A stretch of DNA of 55,513 bases from Niallia nealsonii (GTDB lineage: Bacteria > Bacillota > Bacilli > Bacillales > Cytobacillaceae): the NCBI RefSeq assembly GCF_002835805.1, contig NZ_PISE01000060.1, forward strand, positions 1 to 55,513, in the 5' to 3' direction. The stretch's first letter is position 1. Each line of letters begins with the position of its first letter. Below, in pieces: positions 9,064 through 17,486 of this stretch. Below the pieces are notes generated by a model, which worked only from the letters and a program-made list of their open reading frames with translations, was not told the origin of the DNA and did not search any database. The position numbers were made by a program, and so were the translations under genes.

Positions 9064-10059
9064 CTACCATTCATTTTTCAATACAATTTTACCAATAGCC
9101 TTACCGGATTCTAAATATTGATGAGCAAGTGGTGCTTCTTCAAACGTAAAGACTTTTTCATCCACTAACGGACAAATTTTTCCTTCCTCTACTACTTTTG
9201 CAATGTCTGCTAAAATTCTGCCATGATCTTTTCGCTGCTCTTCATTTAATATTTTTAACAACATAAATACAACGTGAAGAGATAAACCTTTGCTATGTAA
9301 TGGCGATAAATCATGGGTAGATCGTGCTGCAATTGCCACCACAGTACCGTTAACTGCTGCCGCTTCAAAAGAACGATCTAAATTTTGTCCTCCAACTGTA
9401 TCAAAAACTAATGAAAAACCTTTACCAGCTGTATACTGATCGACATATGCTTGTACAGATTGTTCCTTATAATTTATAACAGCATCTGCTCCCAGCTGTT
9501 TTGCCAACTTTATTTTATTTTCTGTAGAAGCGGTTGTATATACTTTCGCACCTGCCCATTTAGCTAGTTGAATAGCAATATGGCCAACACCGCCTGTTGC
9601 GCCATGTATTAACACATCTTGATCTTCCGTTAACTTGCCTTTTTCAAATAACGCTTCCCAAGCTGTAATGGCTACCAAAGGAATGGCTGCCGCTTCTTCC
9701 ATTGAGATGTTTTTTGGCTTATGTGCAAGAAGGCGTTCATCTGCCAACATGTATTCTGCAAGCGCTCCTCCTGTTCCTTTAAAGCCGCCGGCACAGCCAA
9801 ATACTTCATCTCCTACCTGAAATGAAGTAACACCTTCTCCAACCTCGGCAACCACACCAGCAACATCCCCATGAATAATAGCAGGCAAACTAGGCGCTGC
9901 AGCAGGTACTGCACCACTTCTCACTTTTGTATCAATTGGATTTACACTTGTTGCCCTTACTTTAATTAATACATGTCCACGACAAATAGTAGGCTTCGCT
10001 ATTTCTGCTAGTTGAAAAACAGACGCATCTCCAAACTCTTTTATTAATTGTGCTTTCAT
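9064..10059 (-). CDS. Zinc-independent quinone oxidoreductase (MDR superfamily)
   Basis: A 331-residue medium-chain dehydrogenase/reductase. A GroES-like N-terminal half is followed by the NADPH motif GATGGVGHIAIQLAKWAGAK (near 145). The metal-binding cysteines of alcohol dehydrogenases are missing, as in quinone oxidoreductases. It likely reduces quinones or enones with NADPH. ATG 10059 is preceded by GGAGGGAG; an in-frame extension to 10113 would run through a hairpin and is rejected. A perfect 15-bp hairpin sits directly before the ribosome binding site. Its divergent neighbour is an SDR. Confidence 0.85.
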   Translation of the reverse strand: MKAQLIKEFGDASVFQLAEIAKPTICRGHVLIKVRATSVNPIDTKVRSGAVPAAAPSLPAIIHGDVAGVVAEVGEGVTSFQVGDEVFGCAGGFKGTGGALAEYMLADERLLAHKPKNISMEEAAAIPLVAITAWEALFEKGKLTEDQDVLIHGATGGVGHIAIQLAKWAGAKVYTTASTENKIKLAKQLGADAVINYKEQSVQAYVDQYTAGKGFSLVFDTVGGQNLDRSFEAAAVNGTVVAIAARSTHDLSPLHSKGLSLHVVFMLLKILNEEQRKDHGRILADIAKVVEEGKICPLVDEKVFTFEEAPLAHQYLESGKAIGKIVLKNEW

Positions 10060-10070
10060 TATTCTCCCTC

Positions 10071-10105
10071 CTGTTCTTTTTTTATTGTACATAAAAAAAG
10101 AACAG
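10071..10105 (-). promoter_or_regulatory. Perfect inverted repeat before the quinone reductase RBS
   Basis: CTGTTCTTTTTTTAT (10071-10085) and ATAAAAAAAGAACAG (10091-10105) are perfect 15-base arms with a five-base loop. The repeat ends two bases before the GGAGGG of the gene. It could be an operator, an attenuator or a 5' stability hairpin. Confidence 0.5.
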
Positions 10106-10190
10106 CACAACAATAATATGCATAATCGTCACGAAACTTTCTTTCTTTTTACATCCTTCTATTGATTTGATTCTGAGTTAAGCTAATTAG

Positions 10191-10215
10191 GTTTTTAAAT
10201 CTCTTTATTGGGTTA
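10191..10215 (+). promoter_or_regulatory. Candidate sigmaB promoter of the SDR gene
   Basis: GTTTTT, 13-base spacer, GGGTTA resembles the sigmaB pattern GTTTAA-N13-GGGTAT, about 80 bases before the SDR start. Two positions deviate in each half. Confidence 0.35.
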
Positions 10216-10294
10216 TAGAGTACTAATGTATTTTCCAATATGTACTATTTATTTGATATACAAAAAGTTTTTTTGATAGGGAGGAAAATAAATA

Positions 10295-11080
10295 ATGATA
10301 AATGATTTAATGGATGAGGTAGCAGTTATAACCGGTGCTGCATCAGGGATAGGACGCGCATCTGCTATTTCTTTAGCAGCTTTAGGGGTTAAAGTTAGTT
10401 TGCTTGATTTAGAAATAAATCAATTAATGGAAGTCCAAAAAGAAATTTCACATGCGGGAGGAGAAGCTATTATTTTTGAAACAAATGTATCTGATCCTAT
10501 TTCCTTAAAAAATGCAATTGAACAAACAGCAGAAAAATGGAAAAAAATTGATATCGCTTTAGTTAATGCGGGTATAAATGGACGTGTAGCACCAATTGAA
10601 ACATTAACTCCATTAGATTGGGATACAACGATAGAAACAAACCTCAGAAGCACTTTTTTAACTGTCCGCTATTGCATTCCTTATATGAAAGAAAATGGAG
10701 GAAGCATCATTATTACAAGCAGCATCAATGGAAACAGAATTTACAAAAATTTTGGCATGTCTGCATACAGTACATCTAAAGCCGGGCAAGTAGCATTTGG
10801 AAAGATGGCCGCATTAGAGTTAGCGCAATATAAAATTAGAGTAAATATGATTTGTCCAGGTGCCATTTCTACAAATATTGATGCAAGTACGATTTCTGAT
10901 CAAGAGAAACTAAACGAAATTACCATTCCTGTAGAATATCCAAAAGGAAATCAGCCACTTGCTCAAAAATCTGGAGAACCAGAACAAGTAGCCGACTTAG
11001 TCTGTTTCTTAAGTTCAAAAGCTTCCAGTCATATTACCGGAACAGAAATTTATATCGATGGTGCTGAATCATTGCTGTAA
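10295..11080 (+). CDS. Short-chain dehydrogenase/reductase (SDR)
   Basis: A 261-residue classical SDR. Cofactor motif TGAASGIG is near residue 11, NAG near 92, catalytic Ser in ITSSING and the YSTSK catalytic pair near 155-159. It ends with the common ITGTEIYIDGAESLL tail. It is an NAD(P)-dependent oxidoreductase of unknown substrate. GGGAGGAAAATAA precedes the ATG. It is monocistronic with a strong terminator. A sigmaB-like promoter upstream would make it a general stress gene. Confidence 0.85.
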   Translation: MINDLMDEVAVITGAASGIGRASAISLAALGVKVSLLDLEINQLMEVQKEISHAGGEAIIFETNVSDPISLKNAIEQTAEKWKKIDIALVNAGINGRVAPIETLTPLDWDTTIETNLRSTFLTVRYCIPYMKENGGSIIITSSINGNRIYKNFGMSAYSTSKAGQVAFGKMAALELAQYKIRVNMICPGAISTNIDASTISDQEKLNEITIPVEYPKGNQPLAQKSGEPEQVADLVCFLSSKASSHITGTEIYIDGAESLL

Positions 11081-11093
11081 AGCTTCCATATAG

Positions 11094-11140
11094 AAAAAAC
11101 TGAATGATGTCTAAAAAAGACTATACCATTCAGTTTTTTT
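11094..11140 (+). terminator. Terminator after the SDR gene
   Basis: AAAAAACTGAATG pairs with CATTCAGTTTTTT and runs into T8. Confidence 0.85.
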
Positions 11141-11269
11141 TCGCTGCAAAATGGATTAGTTTATTTTTTATAGAAAAAATAATATGATACAAGTAAGAGT
11201 ATAATTAAAATAATTTTTTTCGGAAATTTCATCTTAAAGAATTTATGTTAAAGGAGGATATACTATATA

Positions 11270-12013
11270 ATGAATCAAGTAATCGAAACACTAAAAAATC
11301 ACCGTTCATACCGAAAATATTCCCCAAAATCTGTATCAGCAGATATATTGGAAACAATTGTGGAAGCTGCACAGGCGTCACCATCATGGATAAATGGACA
11401 GCAAGTATCTGTCATTGTCGTCCAAGATAAGAGTCGAAAAGACCGTCTTGCAGAACTTTGCGGGAATCAAAAACATATAAATGAGGCTCCTGTATTCCTT
11501 ATATTTTGCGCAGATTTCTATCGTGCAAAACTTGCTAGTGAAATGGAAGATACTCAGTTGGAAGCACTAAATGATATAGATGCATTATTAGTAGGGGCAA
11601 CAGATGTAGGACTCGCAATGGCAAATGCCATTACAGCGGCAGAATCCTTGGAACTTGGCACTGTGCCAATTGGTGGCATAAGAAGAAACTCTCTAGAAGT
11701 GGTGGACTTTTTACAATTGCCAAAATACGTAATTCCAATCTCTGGATTATGTCTTGGTTACCCCACAGAGGATCCTGGCATAAAACCACGATTGCCAAAA
11801 GAAAGCATTATACATAAAGAAATCTATAATCAAGACCAGCTGCCTTTTTTACAGGCTTATAACGAAACCTTTAAAACTTATTTAAAAGACCGTGGCGACA
11901 CAGAAGCAAACTGGACTGACCGCGTTGCTAAGTTTTATAGCCAATCCTATTATCCTAGCAATGCTGATATGCTGAAAAAACAAGGATTTCCTGCAAAAGA
12001 TTTGCTTAAATAA
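11270..12013 (+). CDS. NAD(P)H-dependent nitro/flavin reductase (NfrA type)
   Basis: A 247-residue FMN-binding nitroreductase-family protein. The N-terminal FMN phosphate motif HRSYRKY is near residue 11, LLVGATDVGLAMANA is in the middle and PIGGIRRN near 140; the C-terminal extension DRGDTEANWTDRVAKFY is typical of NfrA/NfsA-type enzymes. It likely transfers electrons from NADPH to FMN, nitroaromatics or quinones. A strong AAAGGAGG precedes the ATG. It is transcribed alone and converges on the nucleoside operon. Confidence 0.85.
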   Translation: MNQVIETLKNHRSYRKYSPKSVSADILETIVEAAQASPSWINGQQVSVIVVQDKSRKDRLAELCGNQKHINEAPVFLIFCADFYRAKLASEMEDTQLEALNDIDALLVGATDVGLAMANAITAAESLELGTVPIGGIRRNSLEVVDFLQLPKYVIPISGLCLGYPTEDPGIKPRLPKESIIHKEIYNQDQLPFLQAYNETFKTYLKDRGDTEANWTDRVAKFYSQSYYPSNADMLKKQGFPAKDLLK

Positions 12014-12022
12014 TACAAACAT

Positions 12023-12057
12023 AAATAGGTCGGAGGCGCCTAGCCCCCAACCTATTT
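12023..12057. terminator. Bidirectional terminator
   Basis: AAATAGGT/ACCTATTT outer arms with a GC-rich inner stem (GGAGGC/GCCCCC) lie between the converging nitroreductase and deaminase-like genes. The T-tract is short on both strands. Confidence 0.6.
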
Positions 12058-12086
12058 ACTCCATTTATGGAATACTATTTAACAAT

Positions 12087-13802
12087 TTAGTCCTTTTCTA
12101 CCACAAGCGGCACGACTTTTCCTTCATTTACATTAATGAGTCCATAATCGGTTATTTTTAAGGCTGGACTTACAGGAAGAGATAATGTACTTAATGACAT
12201 AATCACATTATAATGTTCATATCCTAAGGACTTTAAAGCATTCGTTAACTGTTCCACTTGCTTTGAGACAGTATCCAAAGGTTCTTCTGATAATATGCCT
12301 CCTACAGGTAGTGGAACAATAGAAAGAATCTCTCCGTTTTCTACACAGCATATGCCACCTTGATGTTTAATTACTTCATTTGCTGCTAGCAGCATATCCT
12401 TTTTATTTTTTCCTACAACTAAAAGGTTATGATTATCATGAGAATAAGTGGTTGCCACGGCTCCTCTTTTTAAAATATCTCCATTAATTAATCCATGTGC
12501 TTGATTATTGTTTTTCCCATATCGTTCAAAGGTTTTTATTAAACAATGATCACTTTCTTCCCATAAAAGTTCCTTATCCTTCACCCGAAGAATATCTTGT
12601 TTTTCTTCCGTAAAAGTAGAACCATTTTGTACATGAATTATTCGGCAAGTAAGATTGCTATTTTCATAAGGAAGCCTCACACTAAAATCTTTTTCTTGTA
12701 AAGCCCTTAACTTTATACTTTCATAAAAAGATTTTGGAAATTGTTTGTCCATAACCGTTTGCATATAAAGCTCGGAAGCATCATATTCTAAACTCCCCTT
12801 CTTATATACATGATCTATCAGAAAGTTTTGCAAATCAGACACAAGCAGGAAATCTGCTATTTTCCCAGGAGCTATTACTCCTCTATCATACATCCTCATT
12901 CGCTGTGAAGGTGTATAAGTACACGCATAAATTGCCTTTTCCGGCGCCATCCCCATTTTTATAGCTTTCTTCAATAAAACATTTAAATGGCCCCTATTTT
13001 CAAATGAATCTGCCATTACATCATCTGTGACAAAACAAAAGTGTTCATCTACCTGATTTTCTAATAAATAGTCCATCACTTCTTTCGTCATTGATTTTTC
13101 TTGGATTTCAAGAAACATACCAATGGCAATCCGTTCTTTCATTCCTTCAACTGTTTGATGGGTATGATCAGAATTAACTCCTGCATACGCTAAAGTTTGC
13201 AATTCTAGATCTAATAGTTTTGGAACATGTCCTTCTATTATTAGTTCAGGATAAGATGTAAGAATATGTGTAAGAATCTGGTTTGTTTTACAGTTGGGAT
13301 CTGTAATCACATCATAATAGTTCATGATTTCACCCAAACATTTAATCTGCTCTGTATTTAACAATTCATCTATATCTTCTATTTCAATAGATCCGCCTGT
13401 TGTTTCCATTGATGTTGCAGGAACAGAACTTGGAATAGCATAGAACATATCTACCGTACAGTTCTTGCTTGCTTTAATCATCTCTTTTACTCCTGCTATT
13501 CCAAATACATTCGCCATTTCATGTGGCTCAGGTACAATTGTAGTAACCCCATTTTTAATTAAACCATAAGAAAAAGTAGCAGGTGTTACCATAGTGCTTT
13601 CAATATGCAAATGAATATCAATTAAACCTGGTATCATATATTTCCCGTTAGCTTCCAATATTTCTTTTGCTTGAAAAACTTCGGCACCTTTTTGACCAAT
13701 ATATAGAAATTTCCTATCCTTTATTGCTACATTTCCTTTAATAAACTTTTTATAATAGCTATTGTAGACAGTAGCACCTACTACTAGCATATCAATATTC
13801 AT
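12087..13802 (-). CDS. Adenine-deaminase-like amidohydrolase (divergent paralogue)
   Basis: A 571-residue protein of the adenine deaminase family. Metal site HLHIEST is near residue 63, PHEMANV near 92 and VTDDV near 260. Where the canonical paralogue at 32293-34023 has RNDHEAT, this protein has NSDHTHQT, losing the Glu after DH. It is last of six genes in a Pot-type importer/nucleoside hydrolase operon, 14 bases after the ATPase gene. It probably deaminates a purine or related base released by the hydrolase, but the altered motif means adenine may not be the substrate. B. subtilis YerA is a comparable adenine-deaminase-like protein. Confidence 0.8.
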   Translation of the reverse strand: MNIDMLVVGATVYNSYYKKFIKGNVAIKDRKFLYIGQKGAEVFQAKEILEANGKYMIPGLIDIHLHIESTMVTPATFSYGLIKNGVTTIVPEPHEMANVFGIAGVKEMIKASKNCTVDMFYAIPSSVPATSMETTGGSIEIEDIDELLNTEQIKCLGEIMNYYDVITDPNCKTNQILTHILTSYPELIIEGHVPKLLDLELQTLAYAGVNSDHTHQTVEGMKERIAIGMFLEIQEKSMTKEVMDYLLENQVDEHFCFVTDDVMADSFENRGHLNVLLKKAIKMGMAPEKAIYACTYTPSQRMRMYDRGVIAPGKIADFLLVSDLQNFLIDHVYKKGSLEYDASELYMQTVMDKQFPKSFYESIKLRALQEKDFSVRLPYENSNLTCRIIHVQNGSTFTEEKQDILRVKDKELLWEESDHCLIKTFERYGKNNNQAHGLINGDILKRGAVATTYSHDNHNLLVVGKNKKDMLLAANEVIKHQGGICCVENGEILSIVPLPVGGILSEEPLDTVSKQVEQLTNALKSLGYEHYNVIMSLSTLSLPVSPALKITDYGLINVNEGKVVPLVVEKD

Positions 13803-13816
13803 TTTACCCCTCCTGG

Positions 13817-14881
13817 CTAATCAACTAGCACCATCTGATTTCTTGGAATAACAATTATAACTTTCTGGCCTGCATGATATGGATCAACCATTTCCTTATT
13901 AATCGTAAAATCTCCAATAGATGTTTCCACAACATATTGATAACTTCTACCAAGAAATGTAGTAACTTTAACCATTCCGATCATTCCATTTTGGGGTATT
14001 ACCTGATCTTCTGTCATCTCTGTTAGCATAAAGTCATCTGGACGTATAGCCCCTATTTTTTTATTCAGATTATTCATATGGACATGTCTTTGAATCGTGA
14101 ATACAAGATTTCCTTTATAAAGTTCAATTTCATTTTCTTTATCTATTCTTTGATCAAATTCTATAAAATTCTTAAAACCAATAAAATCAGCAACAAACTT
14201 TGTTTCAGGATACTGATAAATAGTGGCAGGGTCACTAAGCTGCTCAATAACTCCCTTATTCATAATGGCTACCTGATCTGAAATTGAAAAGCATTCCTCT
14301 TGATCATGAGAAACATATACAGTTGTAATTCCTAATTCTTGTTGAATACGTCGTATTTCCACTCGCATATTTACACGTAAGTTTGCATCTAGATTACTTA
14401 ACGGTTCATCAAACAACAGGATTTCTGGTTCAATTACTAAAGCTCTTGCAATTGCTACACGCTGCCTCTGCCCCCCAGAAAGTTCTGCTGGAAATCTATT
14501 TTGAAATCCAGATAGATTAACAGTTTCCAACATGTTTAATACACGCTTTTCTATCTCTATTTTTGATACTTTTCTTAACCTAAGACCAAAAGCAATATTA
14601 TCAAATATAGTTAAGTGCGGAAATAAAGCATAGTTTTGAAAAACAAAACCGAAGTTGCGTTTATTTACTGGCACTTTTGTATAATCTTTATCTTTAAATA
14701 AAAACTTACCTTCAGTGGATTGCAAAAATCCAGCTATCAAACGTAATGTGGTGGTTTTTCCGCACCCACTTGGTCCTAAGAGAGAAACAAGCTTCCCCTT
14801 TTCTATCTTAAGGTTAAAGTCTTTTAAGATTTCTTTTTTGTTATATGCAACAGAAATATTTTGCAGAGTAAATAAAGCCAT
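13817..14881 (-). CDS. ABC transporter ATPase, PotA/spermidine-type
   Basis: A 354-residue ATPase. Walker A GPSGCGKTT (near 35-43), Q-loop FVFQNYALFP, signature LSGGQRQR (near 134), Walker B ILLFDEP and H-loop VSHDQ are all present, followed by a C-terminal TOBE domain from about 275. The sequence class is that of polyamine, iron and sulfate importers. It energises the two permeases encoded just upstream. The context of nucleoside hydrolase and deaminase argues for a nucleoside or base cargo rather than a polyamine. Confidence 0.88.
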   Translation of the reverse strand: MALFTLQNISVAYNKKEILKDFNLKIEKGKLVSLLGPSGCGKTTTLRLIAGFLQSTEGKFLFKDKDYTKVPVNKRNFGFVFQNYALFPHLTIFDNIAFGLRLRKVSKIEIEKRVLNMLETVNLSGFQNRFPAELSGGQRQRVAIARALVIEPEILLFDEPLSNLDANLRVNMRVEIRRIQQELGITTVYVSHDQEECFSISDQVAIMNKGVIEQLSDPATIYQYPETKFVADFIGFKNFIEFDQRIDKENEIELYKGNLVFTIQRHVHMNNLNKKIGAIRPDDFMLTEMTEDQVIPQNGMIGMVKVTTFLGRSYQYVVETSIGDFTINKEMVDPYHAGQKVIIVIPRNQMVLVD

Positions 14882-14896
14882 CTCTTTTAACCACCT

Positions 14897-15685
14897 CTAT
14901 CTTTTTGTAAAATAAGATAATCCCATTAATCTTTCTACTAGGAACATAAAAATCGCCGTAATAAGCATAAGCAATACAGAAATTGCTGCAACGGTTGGAT
15001 CAAAATAATTTTCTACGTAAAGTAACATCTGAATTGGAAATGTACTAATTCCAGGACCTGTCATATAAACGGAAATATCTACATTATTAAAAGATTCCAG
15101 AAATGCAATCATTACAGCGGCCATAATTCCTGATTTAATATTTGGAAGCACTATAGTAAAGAACGTTCCAAGCTTACTTGCACCTAAGCTTTGTGCAGCT
15201 TCTTCTATACTAAAATCAAAATTGGTTAGACTAGAATATATTACCCGAATAATAAAAGGCAGCATAATAACGGTGTGCCCAATAAATAAGGAAACATAGA
15301 TAGGAAGTTGATAAGCAACTACTATATAACGCAAAAACGAAAAACCTAATACAATTCCAGGAATCAGAACAGGAGAAACAAAAACAGCATTTACTAGGCC
15401 CTTGCCTTTAAAGTCAAATCGGCTTAATGCATACGCTGCAGGAATCCCTAGTATTAGGGCTAAAATATTTCCTGCTATGGAAACCATAATGGATGTTTTA
15501 AATGTAGTTAAAAACATTTCCACTTTAAAAATATTCTCATACCATTTGAATGAATATTCTTCTGGAGGAAATTTCAAAATATTTCCGCTCTCAAAAGAAG
15601 TGATGGATATAATTAGTAAAGGCCCTAGTAAGAAAATAAACACGAGGAGTGTAAAAAGGGCCAATCCTCTATTTTTTTCCTGCAT
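14897..15685 (-). CDS. ABC transporter permease, PotC-like
   Basis: A 262-residue permease with about six membrane segments and the EAA loop EEAAQSLGASKLGTFFTIVLP. It is the second permease of the importer. I start at ATG 15685 (MQEKNRG), five bases after the first permease; its ribosome binding site AAAGGGGTAAGG overlaps the end of that gene. A longer open frame to 15793 lies inside the preceding gene and is not used. It ends 15 bases before the ATPase gene. Confidence 0.87.
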   Translation of the reverse strand: MQEKNRGLALFTLLVFIFLLGPLLIISITSFESGNILKFPPEEYSFKWYENIFKVEMFLTTFKTSIMVSIAGNILALILGIPAAYALSRFDFKGKGLVNAVFVSPVLIPGIVLGFSFLRYIVVAYQLPIYVSLFIGHTVIMLPFIIRVIYSSLTNFDFSIEEAAQSLGASKLGTFFTIVLPNIKSGIMAAVMIAFLESFNNVDISVYMTGPGISTFPIQMLLYVENYFDPTVAAISVLLMLITAIFMFLVERLMGLSYFTKR

Positions 15686-15690
15686 ACACC

Positions 15691-16512
15691 TTACCCCTTT
15701 GGATTTAATTTTTTGGCTAATCCATTCATTATGGAAATAATAATAAATGTTACGATAATCATAATTGTTGCGACTATTGAAGCAAGTTTCCAATTATTTA
15801 GTGTGATCGCATTTTGATATAAAAACGTGGAAATTACTCGTTGTTTTCCACCAAGCAAAGCAGGTGTTGTGTAGGCGGTAAAACTACCAACAAACACTAA
15901 AATACCTCCATTAACTAAACCTGGTACACATAATGGAACAACCACTTTTAAAAATACACCTAACTTAGAAGCTCCTAAACTTTCCGCCGCCTGCAACAAG
16001 TCATCTTCGATATTCTCCATTACTCCCACTAAAGTAACAATTACTAATGGCAAAAATAAATGAACTAATCCAATTATGATTGAAGAAGGAGTATAAAGAA
16101 TCTCAAGAGGCTGTTCAACTAATCCCATATTTATTAATAGCTTGTTAAGCACTCCATTCTTCCCGACAATTATCATCCAACTGAAGGAACGGACTACCGG
16201 GCTTGTTAAAAGGGGGAAAATAGTCAATAGTAAGAAAATAGCTTTTTTTCTGGCTTGCAGTTTTGAAATATAATAAGCAACTGGGAAGCCAATTAGAATA
16301 CAAATAATGGTTGTTAACAAGCTAACACGAAGCGTTGTCAGCAATATTTTAAGAAAATAGTCATCTCTAAAAAAATCAATATATCCCTTTATGCTAAAGG
16401 TTCCATCATCATGTAAGGTTGTCCCTATCATAGAAAGAATGGGAATAACCATAAATATGGTTAAAAACAAAATGCCTGGCAATAGCAACAGGTATAGATA
16501 TCTTTTTTTCAC
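15691..16512 (-). CDS. ABC transporter permease, PotB-like
   Basis: A 273-residue permease with six predicted membrane segments, beginning MKKRYLYLLLLPGILF. The EAA loop DDLLQAAESLGASKLGVFLK lies near 175-195. It pairs with the PotC-like protein to form the channel of the importer. It lies 28 bases downstream of the nucleoside hydrolase gene. Confidence 0.87.
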   Translation of the reverse strand: MKKRYLYLLLLPGILFLTIFMVIPILSMIGTTLHDDGTFSIKGYIDFFRDDYFLKILLTTLRVSLLTTIICILIGFPVAYYISKLQARKKAIFLLLTIFPLLTSPVVRSFSWMIIVGKNGVLNKLLINMGLVEQPLEILYTPSSIIIGLVHLFLPLVIVTLVGVMENIEDDLLQAAESLGASKLGVFLKVVVPLCVPGLVNGGILVFVGSFTAYTTPALLGGKQRVISTFLYQNAITLNNWKLASIVATIMIIVTFIIISIMNGLAKKLNPKG

Positions 16513-16540
16513 GTTACCACTCCCTGTTCCGAGTTTTATT

Positions 16541-17470
16541 TTATGAATTTAAGATGCGGACAAATAGATTAAAAAATGTCTCTACTTCAATCTCTAAGCA
16601 AACGTGCAAATTGGCTTGTTTATTTAAGCGGTTTTGAAAATCGCATACCAACTGTCCATCACATAGTTCACTTTTTGTTTCAACATCTACATAATGCTTT
16701 ACCATTGTTGCTAAATTTCTTTGTATGGCAATTCCAACTGCTAAAGGATCATGCATCGCACAAGCATGTACACCATAACGAGCGAAATATTTTTGCTGAT
16801 AATCACTGGTGCTTTCACTTATATATTGAGCCAACCGCTTATCGTGCAATAATTCAATATGCTCTTTTGTTAATAAAGCTTTTCTTGTAATATCTAAACC
16901 AACTTGTATTAACGTTTGGAAGCCAGCATGGAGAACAATTTTAGCTGCTTCTGGATCAACATAAGTATTAAATTCAGCGGTTGGTGTAACATTGCCAACT
17001 CCCTTTACGACTCCTCCCATAAAAATTACTTCTTTTACGTGCTTCGTAATTTGCGGGCACTTTTTTACAGCTAATGCTAAGTTCGTAAGGGGACCTGTCA
17101 AAATCAACGTTACTTCACCAGGAAAACTTAAGATAGAGTTAATAATAAAATCTGGAGCGAATCCATCACTAATCTGATTTTTTATAGGAGCGTTTTTTAA
17201 CGCTCCTCCAAGTCCATCCGCCCCATGTATCCGGTGTTCAAAAAATGGATTCCTCAATATAGGATTAGAAGCACCTTTAATTACAGGAATATCATCCACC
17301 CCTAAAAAATCTAATATTTTACACGTGTTAGAAGTTGCCGTATCTAATGAAACATTTCCATTTACTGTTGTAATTCCTAAAATATCAAATTTTTGGCTTT
17401 TTACTGCAAGTATGATGCCAATTGCATCATCTATTCCTGTATCCACATCCAATATTACTTTATCTTTCAT
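16541..17470 (-). CDS. Nucleoside hydrolase (inosine/uridine-preferring family)
   Basis: A 309-residue nucleoside N-ribohydrolase. The calcium-binding motif DVDTGIDDA (residues 8-16) and the C-terminal MHDPLAVG motif are intact, and HGADGLGG is in the expected place. It splits nucleosides into base and ribose inside the cell. Its position between the binding-protein gene (16 bases upstream) and the permeases suggests that it acts on the imported compound. Purine against pyrimidine preference cannot be read, but the deaminase in the same operon favours a purine. Confidence 0.9.
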   Translation of the reverse strand: MKDKVILDVDTGIDDAIGIILAVKSQKFDILGITTVNGNVSLDTATSNTCKILDFLGVDDIPVIKGASNPILRNPFFEHRIHGADGLGGALKNAPIKNQISDGFAPDFIINSILSFPGEVTLILTGPLTNLALAVKKCPQITKHVKEVIFMGGVVKGVGNVTPTAEFNTYVDPEAAKIVLHAGFQTLIQVGLDITRKALLTKEHIELLHDKRLAQYISESTSDYQQKYFARYGVHACAMHDPLAVGIAIQRNLATMVKHYVDVETKSELCDGQLVCDFQNRLNKQANLHVCLEIEVETFFNLFVRILNS

Positions 17471-17486
17471 TTATGACCCTCTTTTC

